Assembly: GCA_028023455.1 (NCBI GenBank)
Contig: JAQFVV010000284.1
Coordinates: 224,501-288,500 of the forward strand
From: Epiperipatus broadwayi
Taxonomy: Eukaryota > Onychophora > Udeonychophora > Euonychophora > Peripatidae
Reading direction: 5' to 3'
DNA length: 64,000 nt
Shown: positions 14,498-28,551 of the stretch, in pieces
Layout of the letters: every line of letters starts with the position of its first letter
How positions within the stretch are numbered: position 1 is the first letter of the stretch
The notes under the pieces: model-generated
What the model saw: only the letters and a program-made list of their open reading frames with translations
The model's database searches: none
Told to the model about the DNA's origin: nothing
Translations under genes and position numbers: made by a program

Positions 14498-16687
14498 AAC
14501 CTTCCAAGTTGGCACCAGGAAGAAATGTGGGAAGGTCACATTTGTGTTAACAATGGCTAAAGATAATTAGCTGAGAAAAATGAATTGTGATATAATTTAA
14601 TATTTAAAATTGAGTTTTAGGAAAATTAAACTTAAATTGTGGTGAGATTTGCTAGTTAAAATTAGTATTTTAAAAAAATTAAAACTTTAATTGGGTGTAC
14701 TGATTGGTAGAGCTTTGGATTATGTGTTTGGTAGTAAAAGAGGAGGATGAACAACATTAGGGATGTTTATATGTGGTAGAAAATTTACATGTCATAATAA
14801 GCAGAAACATAGATATAGTATTAATTAGAGTTTTCTTTTCTATATTTTATTTATTATTTACTGATTATGTATTGTTCATAATCTTATGCTTAAAAATGAT
14901 AAAGATTATTTGTATAATAGTGAATAACATTTCTAAAATTAATAATTAATATTTAATATTTATTTTTATTATTATTATGTTTATTCCATTCAAACGTTGT
15001 ATTGTTAAAATTTTTATAAATAATATTTCTGGCAAACTTCCAAAGTTGATTGTCATAGAAACACAGAGGGCGTGAGTGAAGAGAGACAGAAAGTTTAAAA
15101 CTTGAAGAAAAGTAAAAAAAAAAAAGTTCCAAGGAAGAAGCTAAAAAAATAAAGCTTAAAAAAATCAATAACTCTCTAAGAGCATTGGAACAAATAAAGA
15201 AAAACATCACGAGGATTCTAATAATATACTGATGGAGAATTTTCTATTATACTACTAGAGTAATATAACCATGAAGAGATAGACCAAAAAAAAAGCCAGC
15301 TCCAAATTTTTGCCAAAGTCATGATCCATATTCATTATCTTTAAAATACCTGGATGGCAGTAAGATAAGTAATTATGATTTATTTTAAAGTATTACCAAA
15401 AGTAAATAATATTAAAATGACAAAATTGTTTAAAATAAAGCTAGCTAAATTTTTCTTGTTAAACGCTAAAATCAAAAGCTTGACTTTCAGTTTTAATAAT
15501 TTTCTATCAATCTTCTGCAAATTAAAATTTAAAATGAAAAAGTTTATCTATTTAATCTTGTATCAAGAGGATAATTTTCTACTGTATAACTTTGCAATTC
15601 ACGTATATATAATAAAATAATTTCAATGCATGCAAATGTCATTTATAATGCCTGTCATGGAATTCTAGGATATAAAAAAAAACTCTTATCATTCTTAACA
15701 AATTATGCGTCAACAGTCGGATAGACATTTTGTAATATGTATGTTTCTTTCAACTTTTAAATTTTTTTTAAAAAAAACTTAACATGTAATGATGGGATAT
15801 TGATAAATATTTTCATTACTCAGTACAACAGATGTATAACCAATTTTTTATTTTTTTTATTTTTTTTTTCTTTTAAAAAAATGAAACACTGTAACTTCAT
15901 GTTATTATAATATGATAATCTATTTTGTATGATCTAGAAATTATATTATAGGTGATTATATACGAGTGTGTGCGTGATGCTATAAATGATTATTATTTTT
16001 TTTAATTGTATTTATTATGCTTAATTTTGCTAATGAAATTTATTTTTAAAAAAATAAAGAATGAAAACCTTGTCTGTTATAAGTTGAAGGTAGAAATAGT
16101 CAAGGGATGATTAGATTGACTTTGGAGATATTATTTAATTCTCACGTATATAGGTGTAAGTGTTTTGTTAGTGTTTTCCCATGTCTTTCTTTGTTCTTGT
16201 ATAGTTAGTGTTAGATGATATATACTGATTATAACAGATAAGTGTTGTATAAATTTTTATAGTATGTATAAAAGATGATTGATTTATGGCATCATCAAAG
16301 TTTATAAATAAGCTAATAAAAAGTATGTTTTAAAATTACATTGTATTTAAGATATTATAAAAGCACACATATTCGAAAATATATGATTCATATAATAAAT
16401 ATTAGTCAATTTTGGTTTTACTGCAGAAGAAATATAATTGGTTAGAAAGGTGCATAAAATAATATTTTTTTTGTTTATTCATTATTTATTTTATCTTTTA
16501 ATTTTTAATAAATGTTTTGATGAATTAAAAGCCCAAATGAATTGCTTGATTATATACGTTCGATTCTCCATTTCCACACACATACACATATATGGTTAAC
16601 ATAGCATAGCCCTAAAATATATAGATTTGCCAGTAGAAGTCAATTTATTTAATCTGTTTGGAGATGATAAATGACCATATTACAGTG

Positions 16688-16735
16688 TTAACCCTTTAAC
16701 TGTCCAATTGTTCATTCGCTGCAGGTGGTATCACT
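16688..16735 (+). other. piggyBac-like 5' terminus (partial)
   Basis: TTAACCCTTTAACTGTCC followed by AATTGTTCATTCGC resembles the TTAA-CCCTTT ends of piggyBac-type transposons. I found no matching right end (GGGTTAA) downstream, so at most this is one end of a broken copy. Confidence 0.25.
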
Positions 16736-17110
16736 CTATTCACTTTAGTTTCGTTTTTAAAAAGTATATTAGTAATTTCTCACATTATAAAAATAAACGA
16801 AAGTTTGTTCAAAAATAAATTTTGATTTTTAATTTTAAAAATATTTGTTACGGTTGACATGAAAAGAAACGGCAATCATAATTTCCTTATGATTTTTTTC
16901 CCGACTTTGCAATAAATAAATAATTCTTGCTAAAATCGTAACTATTTTTGTAAAATAATATTTATTTTTGACATATTATATGAAAATAATTTGTATTTTA
17001 TTTGTATTTCATCAAAAAATATTTTAAAATGCTCAAAACATTCGTTTATCATTTTCAAAATAAAACAAAAGCGTTCAGAAATTTTTAATTTTTGGCAGCC
17101 ATATAAAAAT

Positions 17111-17214
17111 TTTAACAGCCAATAAGATTCAAGAAAAGATGATGAGAAGGCGGAGCTTTTCCATTTTCTTTTGTTTACAAAATTTCAACAGCCAATAAGA
17201 TTCAAGAAAAGATG
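17111..17214 (+). repeat. Direct repeat with CCAAT motifs
   Basis: AACAGCCAATAAGATTCAAG followed by AAAAGATG occurs at about 17114 and again at about 17188. Both contain CCAAT, and the first is followed by AAGGCGGAGC. This is promoter-like in composition and lies 80-180 bp upstream of the small frame at 17292, but no TATA box or initiator can be assigned. Confidence 0.4.
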
Positions 17215-17291
17215 TGAAAAGGCAGTGCTTAGTTTTTGTTTGACATAAATCATCAATTAATTGATTTTTTACTTGTAAAATAATTCAATAG

Positions 17292-17552
17292 ATGGCAGTA
17301 TATTATAAAACTTTTTGCGTTCTAAAAAATGACGTTAAAACCGTAAACGTAGTCCAAAAACTAAGCAATTTACAGCGATGTCAAATTTACTCGATTAAAA
17401 CGAATATGTATCAAAAATTGCCTCGATTAAGAACGAGTCAAACAGTCAAAAGGTTAATAATATATTCTACTTTGCTTAGAATAGATGGTGATGTAGATAA
17501 AAAGATACCCGATCCTCATCATTATCTATCCTATATTAAATATGATAATTGA
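17292..17552 (+). CDS. Hypothetical 86-codon frame
   Basis: Starts ATGGCAGTATATTAT and ends TATGATAATTGA. Unlike most frames here it is not dominated by I, K, N and F. It includes KTVNVVQKLSNLQRCQIY, then KLPRLRTSQTVKRLI, then DGDVDKKIPDPHHYLSY. No family recognised, no signal peptide or membrane segment. Its position after the CCAAT repeats and a piggyBac-like end could make it the N-terminal remnant of a transposon protein, but chance is not excluded. Confidence 0.2.
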   Translation: MAVYYKTFCVLKNDVKTVNVVQKLSNLQRCQIYSIKTNMYQKLPRLRTSQTVKRLIIYSTLLRIDGDVDKKIPDPHHYLSYIKYDN

Positions 17553-17841
17553 TGATTGTGCAATAGTTTTAGTATTGAATAGATGCTTAGAACATATTTA
17601 AATTAACATTATAGAATTATTGTTTATAGATGTTTTATCAACTTATTTGCCTCCTATATGAAGACCATATCCTATAACCTCAACTGAGCTAAGCCATAGA
17701 GTAATTACAAAATAAGAATGTTTTAAATAAGTTTAAAAGCAATTTACAATTATAAATTTTATTCTATCTTGTATAGAATTGACACCTGGGCATTTATAAA
17801 TATAATAAAGTGAACAAGTGACAAGATCAGAGGTTACAATA

Positions 17842-17882
<41 letters not shown>

Positions 17883-17884
<2 letters not shown>

Positions 17885-20800
17885 TGTAACCTTCTCGTTG
17901 AACACTGGAATCATATACGAATCTGGCCACACCTTTCATAGCACCAATCTGCCCTTTGTAACCCTATTTTTAGAATGTCTAGCAATTGTAACTAAACAAC
18001 CTCCACCTTTTAGGTGCTAAATCTGCCTTTGTAACCTACACTACCTGAATAATAAAGAATATAAGCATAAAAAGAAATGTTAAACTAAAGAGATAATTTC
18101 TTTATTGAACTAAGCTAGCATAAGACTATAAATCTAAAGAAGATTACAAGGTGATTAATGAAGATGAGAACTTCTGATCAAACTAGCTTTAAAATCCACA
18201 AACAAACAAACAAACAAACAAACAAAATATTATGAAATAAATTTAATATTCATCAAACCAATAAATAAATAATAATTAGATCGATGGAATGAATATGAAA
18301 TTAAAATTATAAATTAAGTAATAAATAAATCAGGATGTAGATGACTAAATGGATGATGAGAATATGTAATAATTAAATAATAAATAGAAATGGGTCTGAG
18401 AATGAAGAGAAAAGAATGAAGATGTATGAGAATAATGAATGATTAAGATGATGATAGAGTAAGAGTTAATGAATGATTAAGATGATAATAGAATAGAAGT
18501 TAATAAATGAATAATCAATTATGATAATGAAATAAGGTCAAATGAAAATGAATAAATAAAAGAATGATCAAGATGAAATTGAAGAACAATTTTGATGATG
18601 GAGACTGAGATCTTAAACTATAAACTAATATTGCATTAAATGATAATAAGATAAACTAAACAAAATAGCGATTCCAAGCTGGACAAAACCAGAATATTTA
18701 TCATAAAGTCAAAACAAGCTATACATTTTAAGACAAAAGAAGAAATTTACACCTTAAAGTTTGGTTGACTTTCATAAAACAGTGAATATAACATAACTCA
18801 AATCCAACTACATTAAATAACTAGATATAAAATTTACCTTAAATTCAAATTCTACATTGCAAATTAATAACTTATTTTTCTCAGGGTTCAAACAACTCAA
18901 ATATTGTTATACAAGATATACTTGGGTCAGTGAGAGGGATTTTGCCGCTACCCAAATATAATGCACAAAACATCTCTTAATATAAAATTGATTTAACAAA
19001 CTATATTTAGTAATTCCAAAAAAACTTTTTAAACTCCATAACTATTGTAAACTTTAAGCTTCAAGAAATAGGAATAACCTTTTAATAACTAAGCACAATA
19101 ACTTACCAACTTCGGTTTTCTCAAATAATTATAAACAATGTGATCAAGATCAGTGACTGATAGATCTTAGGGTTCAGATAAACTGATTAAACCAATATTA
19201 AATGTTTATCTTTTAGTATACCACTTAAAATAATATGCACTCTAGGTTAATAATATTTTGATTATTAAGTGATGATGCCTTATATGTACTCATAAATTAT
19301 AGGGCTTAACAAAATTATTATGACAAACCAACATATAGCTAATTATACTATATCGATCAATGATGATTTCAATATAATTAAATGATATGTCAATAACAAT
19401 AATAATGTGTGTGGTAATTGGTGATAAGACTACAGACAACTAAATATTTTTTTAATACAACAAGTTTTATTTACACTACTTATAAATTTATTTCAGAGAC
19501 ATAACATGTAATAAGATGAATACATTAAATAAAATCAGGGATGAAAAATAATTGGTATCCCATTGCCTATCCCATTGCCTACACACACAATAAATAAGAC
19601 AAACTAATGTAGTGATATTCATAGTATCACTATCATCATTGGCTATGTTTCTATTATTTTATTTTAGAGAATAGGAAGGTCAAACTTTATTTAAACTAAA
19701 TTAACACTCAAATTATAAAACAAAAGTATATTTACATCTTTGGGATATGTACAAATTTTAAATCTAAAACTCAAAGTTATAAAGTAGTGCATTATACTAT
19801 AGCAATTTCATTTATCAGAATATGATAAGGGCAATTGTTGTATTCAGCACATTTAACAATTATTATTATTCAAGATGAAGAGATTTATTGTATTAAGGTG
19901 GGGACAGATGTCAGAAGTCAAATGCATACATGACACCAAAACATTTCCTATGTCCACAACATAATCATTCCAATAGTTAACTTATCTTACTGGTCCATCA
20001 GCAAATCACTACTTGATGAAAATAAATCAACATTGTATGGGTGCATCACTTGCTCTGCCATACAGAAGTTTTACAATCACTAATAAGTTTTGGTTTGTTT
20101 ATTTTTAACTGATGAAGATCCTACAACATCATAAAAACACTATTCCTATTAGGCACACACTAGATAAATCAGTGTCCCTGAGTCCAACTTTATCTTGTCC
20201 TTGCTATTTAATTTTAAAATACTAAAACTTCACCATACACAGTGGAAAAGTAACTATATAACCTCATGAAGAATCAAAACAATAAAAAGAGGCTCTACAA
20301 AACAACATTATAGTTGTACAATAGTATGGCCAATTCTAATACCTTTTCTTAGGTACAAATGTGTGGGCAAACTCATCACAGGAAAATTGAATTCAGACCA
20401 TGGATATCATCCTATCTTGGAATTAACTATGCTAACTAAGCACTAACTATTGATCATCCTCAACAATATCATCCTCTCATGTAATTAGCAATGGCAAAAT
20501 TCTCCATCTGCTCTTGCCCAATATTAATGATACTATATTTGATACCATTATATATGGCATCATACTTATCAGCTGAAAGCCATCATGAATCCTTATCAAT
20601 ATAATAGCAAGATAAAATAATTCTAACAATAAAAGTGGAAACATAAATATTCCATTTCACAATGCAGAATCTATTGGTGTATTAAACAAACCAACATGTA
20701 AGTCAAGTTGCCATTAACTATTTTTAAAAATAATAATAATACTTTTGTTATAACAAGCCATACACACATAGACAATGAATATTAGCCTATATTTTATATT

Positions 20801-20975
20801 TAAAGTGGACATGTTCATTCATAGGCAAAATTTAAGAAATGCAAAATTCTTATATCAAATCTTTCATATAATAAAACAATTGTGTCATTATAGTATATCT
20901 TTGACAAATTTAGTCTGTTTTTTACCCTTCAATAAAATATTAAAATCTGTTTTAAAAGTGTAAGAGATAAATCTC
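17883..20975 (-). repeat. 3-kb noncoding interspersed repeat, copy 1
   Basis: Roughly 3.1 kb whose reverse complement aligns along its whole length, with many indels, to 52424-55321. Shared landmarks include GTATGGTGAAG, GATGTTGTA(A/G)GATC, (T/C)CTTATCATA(T/G)TCTGATAAA, the GGGTAGTGGTAAAATCCCTC/TTTGCCGCTACCC region, and GTGGATTTTAA near the (TA)n end. Identity by eye is perhaps 70-80%. Its (TA)n-proximal end reads TATATTGTAACCTTCTCG. No frame is conserved between the copies, so the class is unknown. Confidence 0.85.
18200..18226. repeat. (CAAA)n microsatellite
   Basis: Seven units of CAAA inside copy 1 of the 3-kb repeat. Confidence 0.9.
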
Positions 20976-21310
20976 TCTTTCTCTCTCTCTCTCTCGCTGT
21001 CTAGATAAATGATAATTAAAATTATATTTTCCCTAAACTTGAAATATAACAAAAATATATAAAATAAATGTATATATCTTTATGCATCTATTTGTCCTTA
21101 ACTAAATATATTTTCATACCACAATAAATAATAAACATTCTCTGAATAACACATTACTTACAGTATATTACAATAATAAACCTAGGTAATAAAAAAGAGA
21201 TGAACATTTTCGCCCATTATATTTTATCCTTTTTAGTTCAAAGTTTGTTCCATTATTATGAGCTGACTGATAAGGAAACTGATACCATGAGCAAATATTC
21301 ATAAGTAACG

Positions 21311-21336
21311 CATATATATATATATATAATATAATA

Positions 21337-21376
<40 letters not shown>

Positions 21377-21392
21377 TATTATATTCGATGCC
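21311..21392. repeat. (TA)n hairpin with inverted unique arms
   Basis: Arms ATAATATAATAATCACTATA and TATAGTGATTATTATATT flank a TA core, giving a near-perfect inverted repeat. Confidence 0.9.
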
Positions 21393-23394
21393 AGCATAGT
21401 GAAACAAAATTTAAACACTTCCAATTGGGGCACAATTAAAATATATTTATCCATATTTTTTGTAGAAAATTTTCCTTAAATTAATTTATAGGTTTATTAC
21501 GATCTACAACACAAACTTTTTAAAATCATTTATTGATTTATTTATTTTGTTTTTCCATCCACAGTGATATTTGTAATAACTTTAAATGAACTTGGCAATT
21601 TTAAAACATTTTAAAATATTATTAATTCACATGTTACACAATAAAGATTAAGAAGTAAATATTTATTTATTTCATTAATATCAGCAAATTAATTTGTGTT
21701 TAATAATACTAATAAGAATTTATTCAATTGTGAGCAATATCCTTGGCATTTCTTAATCTGTAACTTTTCCATTTTAAATATCTAAGCAAATTTGCGCTAA
21801 AGCAAAACTACCAGAGATTTTTCTTCCTTAATAAAAATAGGATATAAGTTCATGCATTTTTTTTTTCAATTGATTAAACTTTATACTACTTAAAAATGAC
21901 TTTTTACTTTATTTACTTTATATTTTCACACTTTTCTTTAAAATTATTTCTAATTATACTTTATGAAGATTATAATTTATAAGCAAACATATTTTTCTTC
22001 TTTATTATAAAGAACACGAAAATAAAACACTTTTTCTTTTTCCTTTCAATCTAAATAATGTACGCATCATTTTTAAATATGAAAATTGGCTAATATAAAT
22101 AAAATAAAAGTAATTGCTTACACTTTCTGGATTTGTTCTTAGTTGTAAGTAGTATTTGTTGAAGCAAATAATTATCTATATAACTGTCATTCTGTCTTCT
22201 CCGGTATGCATCTCAGGAATTATAAAATTGATGGAAAATAGTGATGAATGAATACAAGGTTTAAGGTTTTTTTTACTCCATGTTTTTAATTACACATTAT
22301 CCTGTATTCTTATTCAATTCCATCCACAAAGTTGTTACTTTTCAGCTTTTTCTTTTTTACTTTATTTTATAGGTGTAGAAATTGAAGTCCTTTTATTCCA
22401 ATTTTCTTTCTTAATAACCTCCTCTACAAACTTTGTTATATTATTTATACCTTGTACTACATAGCATTATGGTACCAAATGGACCAATAACTGCACAGTA
22501 TGAATAAATTAATATCCCCCCCTAGTGATAACTAATTAGACTGTTGCATAACAAGTTACATTACAATACAGTATATTTGAAGAATGTTTACAAAATTTAG
22601 AAGAATTATATATTGTTTTCTTTTCTTTTAATTACTGTTTAATAATAATAATAAAGTGCTAAATATTTTCATACTTCCAAATTGGTTTAATACTATTAAA
22701 ATATTATTTTTAATATGACTGCCACTAGACCTTATAATAAAAATGTTTATGAAATTCATATCTACTCTATCAGATTTTCTAGTGTGTCTCAAAACATTCC
22801 AACTCTTCCTCACTCTCAGGATATTTATTGGTGAGCTTTTCTTAATTGTAAAATTATAATCCAACAGGAATTTCAACCTATTACTGATTTCATACACTGA
22901 TTTTTCAATATATTATAAATTATTGTTAATTAAAATTTTAAATTTTACATACTAGATACTTGAATAAAGCTTAATGTAATTGAGCCAAACCCATATGGTT
23001 ACAATGTCTTTGGAAATAACTGATGCCAAGCACATGATTTACTATCATGGGCTAAGGGATAAGGATTTTTCTTATTATCATTATTAGATGACAGTGTGGT
23101 AGAAGCTTATCTTTGACATACCAGATTATATAAATCAGGTTTATTAAATATTTGTTTATTACATTTTGTTATCATTAAATCTTCACAGAATTTGTGTCTG
23201 CAGCACATCATTATTCTTATAACCACCAGCCACACCCACATTATTATCATCATTATTACCTTGCTTATCATCATTATTCATATTATTATAAGGGTAGCAT
23301 ACAACTCAGTCATTCCTACCAAGATTAGCCCACTTACTAAATTGAATGCATCTTGGAACTTACATTAATAATGTGAGGTATTTGAGTATCATTA

Positions 23395-23395
<1 letters not shown>

Positions 23396-23436
<41 letters not shown>

Positions 23437-23440
23437 AATG

Positions 23441-23481
<41 letters not shown>
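23396..23481. repeat. Paired (TA)n tracts
   Basis: Two TA tracts of about 38 and 40 bp separated by TTGAATGATT. Confidence 0.95.
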
Positions 23482-23487
<6 letters not shown>

Positions 23488-23712
23488 TCAAACAAATATA
23501 TTTAACACAGTATTTAAAATTAAATAATATATTCTTTACCAGAAGTACTACAATTGTTTCACTGACAATCTTTATCAACTGTTAATACAAACATACAAAA
23601 AATAAAAACTTGCATTACCCATCATTCAATCTGTTCATATTTGTTTGAATTATTATTATATAATTTAAAAATACAGACATTTAATGGTTGCAGTTATATA
23701 TATATATATACA

Positions 23713-26564
23713 TTGTGCCATTACAATTTAGTCATTAGCTAAATTATTAGTAATGTGCATGAAAGAAAATGTGGAACAAAAATCATCATCACATTTTTAT
23801 ATAGTAAAGGAAGCTGTAGGGCAGCCAAGTTTAAACCCTACAAAATCCAGTTTTAAAAGCTTAAGACAGAAAGAGAGTGGGGCAACAGTTATATTCTTTA
23901 TTTCTTTGTGTGTTGATAGTAAACTCAAAAAGAGTAATGCACACATTTAAATATTCAATATTTTTTGTTGTTGTTAAAAAGTAAAGTAATAACACATATA
24001 TAATAGGCATTGTTTTATAAAAGCTATTTAGTTAGTCATTTTTAAATTACACATATTAACTTTCTTTAAAACTAACCTACACTGGCTAAAATTTAATATC
24101 TTATTCTATACTTCTATTTTTGCTTTTCTATAATTGTAATTTAAATTTAAAAGCTAGGGACTTGATTTTAAATATTGGGGTTAGAATTACTCAGCTAGCA
24201 ATTAGATTATTTAATGTCAGTTTATACATGATTTGAGTGGTGGAGTGTGTGTGTTACATCACATAAATATATCTACATTTATTAAATATTGAGAGAAAAA
24301 GAAGAAAATCTGTTATATTGTTTTTTTTTCTTACTCAACAATTTTTTTTTTATTATAAGGGTTGTTTTTCTGTTGAAAAACTTAGAGATGATGTGAGAAG
24401 TCTAATTTTAAAAATGTCTCATCTTAAGATCAAAAGAAAAAAGCTCAAATTTGAGATGTTACATAGGTGTAAAAAAAAGGATTAAGACTATTTTTTTCCT
24501 TCAAAACAAAAGTTTGTCTAAAAATCAGGATACTGAGATTTTTCATACTATTCAACTAAAAAACAATTTGGTTGAAAATAAGTTATAAATCTAATTAAAA
24601 GAGGTGGTCCAAAAATAGAAAAAAAAATCGGATATAAAAGCAGTCTGGAAAATCAGTTGAGATTGTTATAGAGAATTCTAAAAATATTGAAACTAAAAAT
24701 GACAAACATTTTCAACACTACAAAAATCCCAATTTTAAATCATTTTTTTATATCAAGTTTTGAATGTTGAAAATATAAGGATGGTGGGCTAGGAAAAAAA
24801 TATATTTTTCTGTCTGTTGACCAGACCATCCAGCCAGCACATCATATAGTAAAGAAGAGATGTCTTGGCTGAAAAATAATATTCTACTTCTTTCAACTGA
24901 CCGAGAAAAATAAGATGTTTTTAAATAGAAAGAAGAAAACATTCACCTGCATTTAAAATCAGAAGAAAAAGAGTAACCTACTGATAAATGTTAAATCATT
25001 GTGTTCAATTAATTGTTCCAGTAACTGAGTTTAAACCCAAGAAAATTATAAATGTGAAAACAACTGCTGTACTTCATCCACTAACAGAATCATGCTTGAC
25101 AGGAAGAGAAGAAAAGTTAATATAATGATTTCCAAATTGTCCACTAAAGCAAATAACCTCAATAGAATCATCATCATCAAACAATTATACACCTCAAGAA
25201 AGAGATTGTTCCAAAGTAAAATGGAAATGGTAGCTGCAGAAATATAGACATTAAACAAGATAAATTTGACTCATTGGAAGTTGCTACAAAGAATAGAACT
25301 GGTAGTATAAATTTTTTATATATTTGCTTTAGAATATCAGAGACTTAGTAAAACTTTAGCAACCAAGTGGTATAATTTTGTTTAAAGAACTTTTAAAACA
25401 ACCAAGATCAATTGAAAACAAGAATTTCTTAATAATGATTTTATATGTACTAAAATTATGATTGTCTATTAACCTAAAGTTATGAAATGTTATTAATATG
25501 TAACTTTTTTTATTATTATTTTGTTTTAAATAATATTTTTGTTATTATGGGGATAAAACACGCACATACATAATAATATAATACTTGTTGCATATATGTA
25601 ATGGTGTGTGAATGTAAAGAAAGAAAAATAGGTGGTATTAGTAATATTAGATTTTGTTTTAAGTTAAAGTATAGCATTTCAGAGGGTAGGGGAGGGGGAG
25701 AAAAATAATTTAAAACTTGTTCTGGAAATCTTGCTCTTTCACTTCTACTAACATTTTTTTTATCATTCTACTTTACCTGTTAGATTATAAAAGTATGTGT
25801 GCGAAAGAGAAAGGAGAAAAAAAAGAGAGTGAATATTTTTTTTTCTTATGAAATATTTTCTTGTGAATCCAAAACTTTAGCAAACTCAGTATCCAGATTT
25901 ATGTATATATTTTTGATGGGAAAGGGGGAAGAATTCAAAATTAACATTATGATTGCCAGATAATCAATTATTGTTCTCATTATTATTTTATATAAAATTT
26001 CGGTTTTATCTTTAAATTATTTGTAGATTTTCATAATAAATTAATAAATGTTAAATTGTTTTATTAAACAAGGCATATGTATTTTATTGATAATAGTCTT
26101 TATTCATTGTGATCATTCATCATCAATGGTTGATATTGATTATTTAAGATTTAATTAGATATACTAAAATTAAGCAATAATTATGAATTTCTTTATAACA
26201 ATTAGGTTTTATGATTAGGCTTAGTCCTAAAGCTGTGGTTGAAACCATTATCATTATCATTATCATCATCGTCATCATCATGTTATAATTAATGGGATAG
26301 ATAAATGTTTAAAGGCCATAAATAAATATTGATTTTATAGTATTTAGTGATTTCTTAGTATTATTATAACCACCATCTCATCATCTATTTCATGCAAGGA
26401 TGAGTGAATTGCCATCCTAAATTAATAATATAATCTGAGCTAGTAAAACTTATAAAAAAATATTGAAACACATTTGTTATGTTAAGATCTAAGAAATGAT
26501 TTCTGTCTAATGAATTTTATATATTCCACTTTAGTTTAAAGATGTTTTATGTTACCTAAGTGTT
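23713..26564 (+). repeat. Left 2.85-kb direct repeat (putative 5' LTR)
   Basis: Starts TTGTGCCATTACAATTTAGT directly after (TA)nCA and aligns base for base with 30441-33293, with scattered substitutions and small indels (a few percent difference by eye). Similarity stops at ACCTAAGTGTT. Small frames (23753-23950 +; 24748-24942 -; 25046-25258 -) recur in both copies only because the copies are similar. Confidence 0.9.
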
Positions 26565-26706
26565 TACTTAAATATTAGTGCATACAGTGCTATGGGTCTA
26601 AAATCAAAATCATACATTTTGTAAGAAATAAGGTACCAAAGAGATTCAAACCTGGTACATGTGAAAAAGTTATAAATATAACTTTGTCTAGGTCCAGCTA
26701 ACCTAG

Positions 26707-26718
26707 TGGTGCCCGGAT
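26707..26718 (+). other. Possible primer-binding site
   Basis: TGGTGCCCGGAT begins with TGG, complementary to a tRNA 3' CCA, and continues with bases that could pair with a GGGCA acceptor and the T stem. It lies 142 bp beyond the end of repeat similarity and is not preceded by CA, so support is weak. Confidence 0.25.
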
Positions 26719-28551
26719 AGACCATATTCACTTGTTGTTCACTTAGACATGCACTTGAGATCCAACCAAGAAATGAAAGTGGATAAAATCTACTGTCTGT
26801 ATACCTGAGAAGATATTTTATTGAGTTACTAGTATACTCACCTCACTTGATTTCCATATACCTGAGTTATAGTAGTTTGTTCTTCATAATTTGTTTATAA
26901 TTATTGATATTGTGATATCTTGAGAACTCTAATTATAGAAATATGTTTAATTTATTCCTACTCATCATTTTAATATTTATTTACTACTATAGACTACTCA
27001 GGTATGGTAATATTTATATTTCAGTTCTTTTGATCTACCTTTATTTAGTTATAATATGATTGATAACTCAGTCTGATCTTTTGTTTAATAGCCATTACTC
27101 AGGTTAAATAATTCTTTTCTTTTTGATATAAAATAAAAGCTACAATTTTTTTTCGTTTATTAAGTGATAATATTTGAATATTTGACATTTTAATATAATT
27201 TTAAATTTGGATCTTATTGATCTTTAATTTTGTTAGAATGGACACCCAACTGGAGGTATGATATATTAGAATATACCTAAAAAAGGGAGTCTATAGAATG
27301 ATGGGAGATGTGTGGTTAAAAAGAGAGAATTTTTTTTAGTAATTTTTTTTTTTCATCTTACAAAATTATCTTAGCCATATAGTCTTATTTCAGATTTGTA
27401 TGTGATGATGTTTAATATGATTTAATTTTTCATTAATGATGATAAAATGGGTACAGCCATAAAACAGCTTAGTTTTTTTTTTCTCAATTTTGAAAATAGA
27501 GGTATATCATAACTTAAGACAGAGGTGAAATAAATAATAGAACTTTTTTGGAACATTAAAATGATTTATTTCCAGATAGGATAGGTAAAGTAATAGTGAT
27601 GAATTATGGTATAGTAGTCTCATGTGTGTTTGGGGAGTTCATTTTGTAGAAAAGTCTATGATTTTGGAGGTTGGATTGGATATTTGATCATTGGAGTTTG
27701 GTTGGTTAGATTGCAGTTTTGATGATGAGTGGAGAGTTTTGTCATTGCCTTGAGAATGCTATGTATTCATGTAACCCATGAATGATCAAACCCATTCACT
27801 GCTCCAACCCAATTTATAAGTTATCTTTATTTTATCATGAAGCAGTTAACATCAGTCCTGTCATGATATTAGCCTATAAGTCTCCAAGAGAGAGAGCACG
27901 GCATAGTTTTTCAATCCAGTTTATACATTATTCTTATTTTATCATGAAGCAGTTAACAGCAGTCCTGCCATGATATCAGCCTATAAGTCTCCAAGACAGT
28001 GAGTAAGGCTTCGTTTTCTGTATCCTATAATAAGCAGGGCATCCTTTGATACCAGCCACGTAGGACTCCGAGAGAGAGAGCAAGGCGTAGTTTATCTATT
28101 TTAGCCCCTAAGACTTAAAAAAAATATTTCTTTTATTGCAACAAAGTTTGCATCATTCAATCAAGGGTTGTAGTAGTTAATAGTGATCGAATTGGAATGA
28201 TCTTCTGAGTGATCGGGATGCATTGTGTGATTGTAGTGCTGTGACTGAATTCTTTTTTTATCTTGTGTTTGTGAGCTGCCAATCATTCTGTGGACTGTCA
28301 ATATCTGTTGGATCTCTGGGAGAATAGATGAGTGTATAATTTGGGCTATTGCAGACAGACATGCACTATATAGATTATTGTTGTGTGAATCATCAAATAA
28401 GGATATTAAATTTTTTTTGTATTTGTAATGCATGATAAGGTGAAAAGCAAATCACTCAGTTAGTCAAAGATAGGTGTCAGACAAGGAAAGGATGTGTAGG
28501 TTTTTGGTGGTCAGGAAAGTACAGATGGGATATATATATATGATTTTAAAA
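26719..28551. other. Interior of the LTR-like element upstream of the gag-like frame
   Basis: No long reading frame. A two-and-a-half-copy tandem repeat occupies 27805-28095. The rest could be an untranslated leader. Confidence 0.4.
27805..28095 (+). repeat. Tandem repeat, 107-bp period
   Basis: TTTTATCATGAAGCAGTTAA recurs 107 bp apart (about 27829 and 27936), each followed by CATGATAT(T/C)AGCCTATAAG and CTCCAAGA. A third diverged part reads GATACCAGCC, then GACTCCGAGAGAGAGAGC, then AAGGCGTAG. Confidence 0.85.

Larger units (their letters stand above)
14494..17839. mobile_element. Candidate element bounded by TTGTAACC termini next to (TA)n
   Basis: The left border reads (TA)n-TTGTAACCTTCC and the right border GAGGTTACAA-(TA)n, so the two ends are inverted copies of about 10 bp, each against a TA tract. 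No transposase is evident. The short inverted match could instead come from two unrelated insertions of the same repeat class. It contains a piggyBac-like terminus, CCAAT repeats and one small frame, listed separately. Confidence 0.25.
20976..23712. other. Intronic, unclassified
   Basis: Begins with a short CT-rich tract (CTCTCTTTCTCTCTC). No gene recognised. Holds two (TA)n hairpin loci (21311-21392, 23396-23481) and ends at the (TA)n that borders the LTR-like element. Confidence 0.4.

Noticed and set aside
24748-25258. Minus-strand frames conserved in both 2.85-kb direct repeats
   Set aside because: Conservation is explained by the direct repeats. Composition is AT-driven and the frames run against the inferred element orientation.
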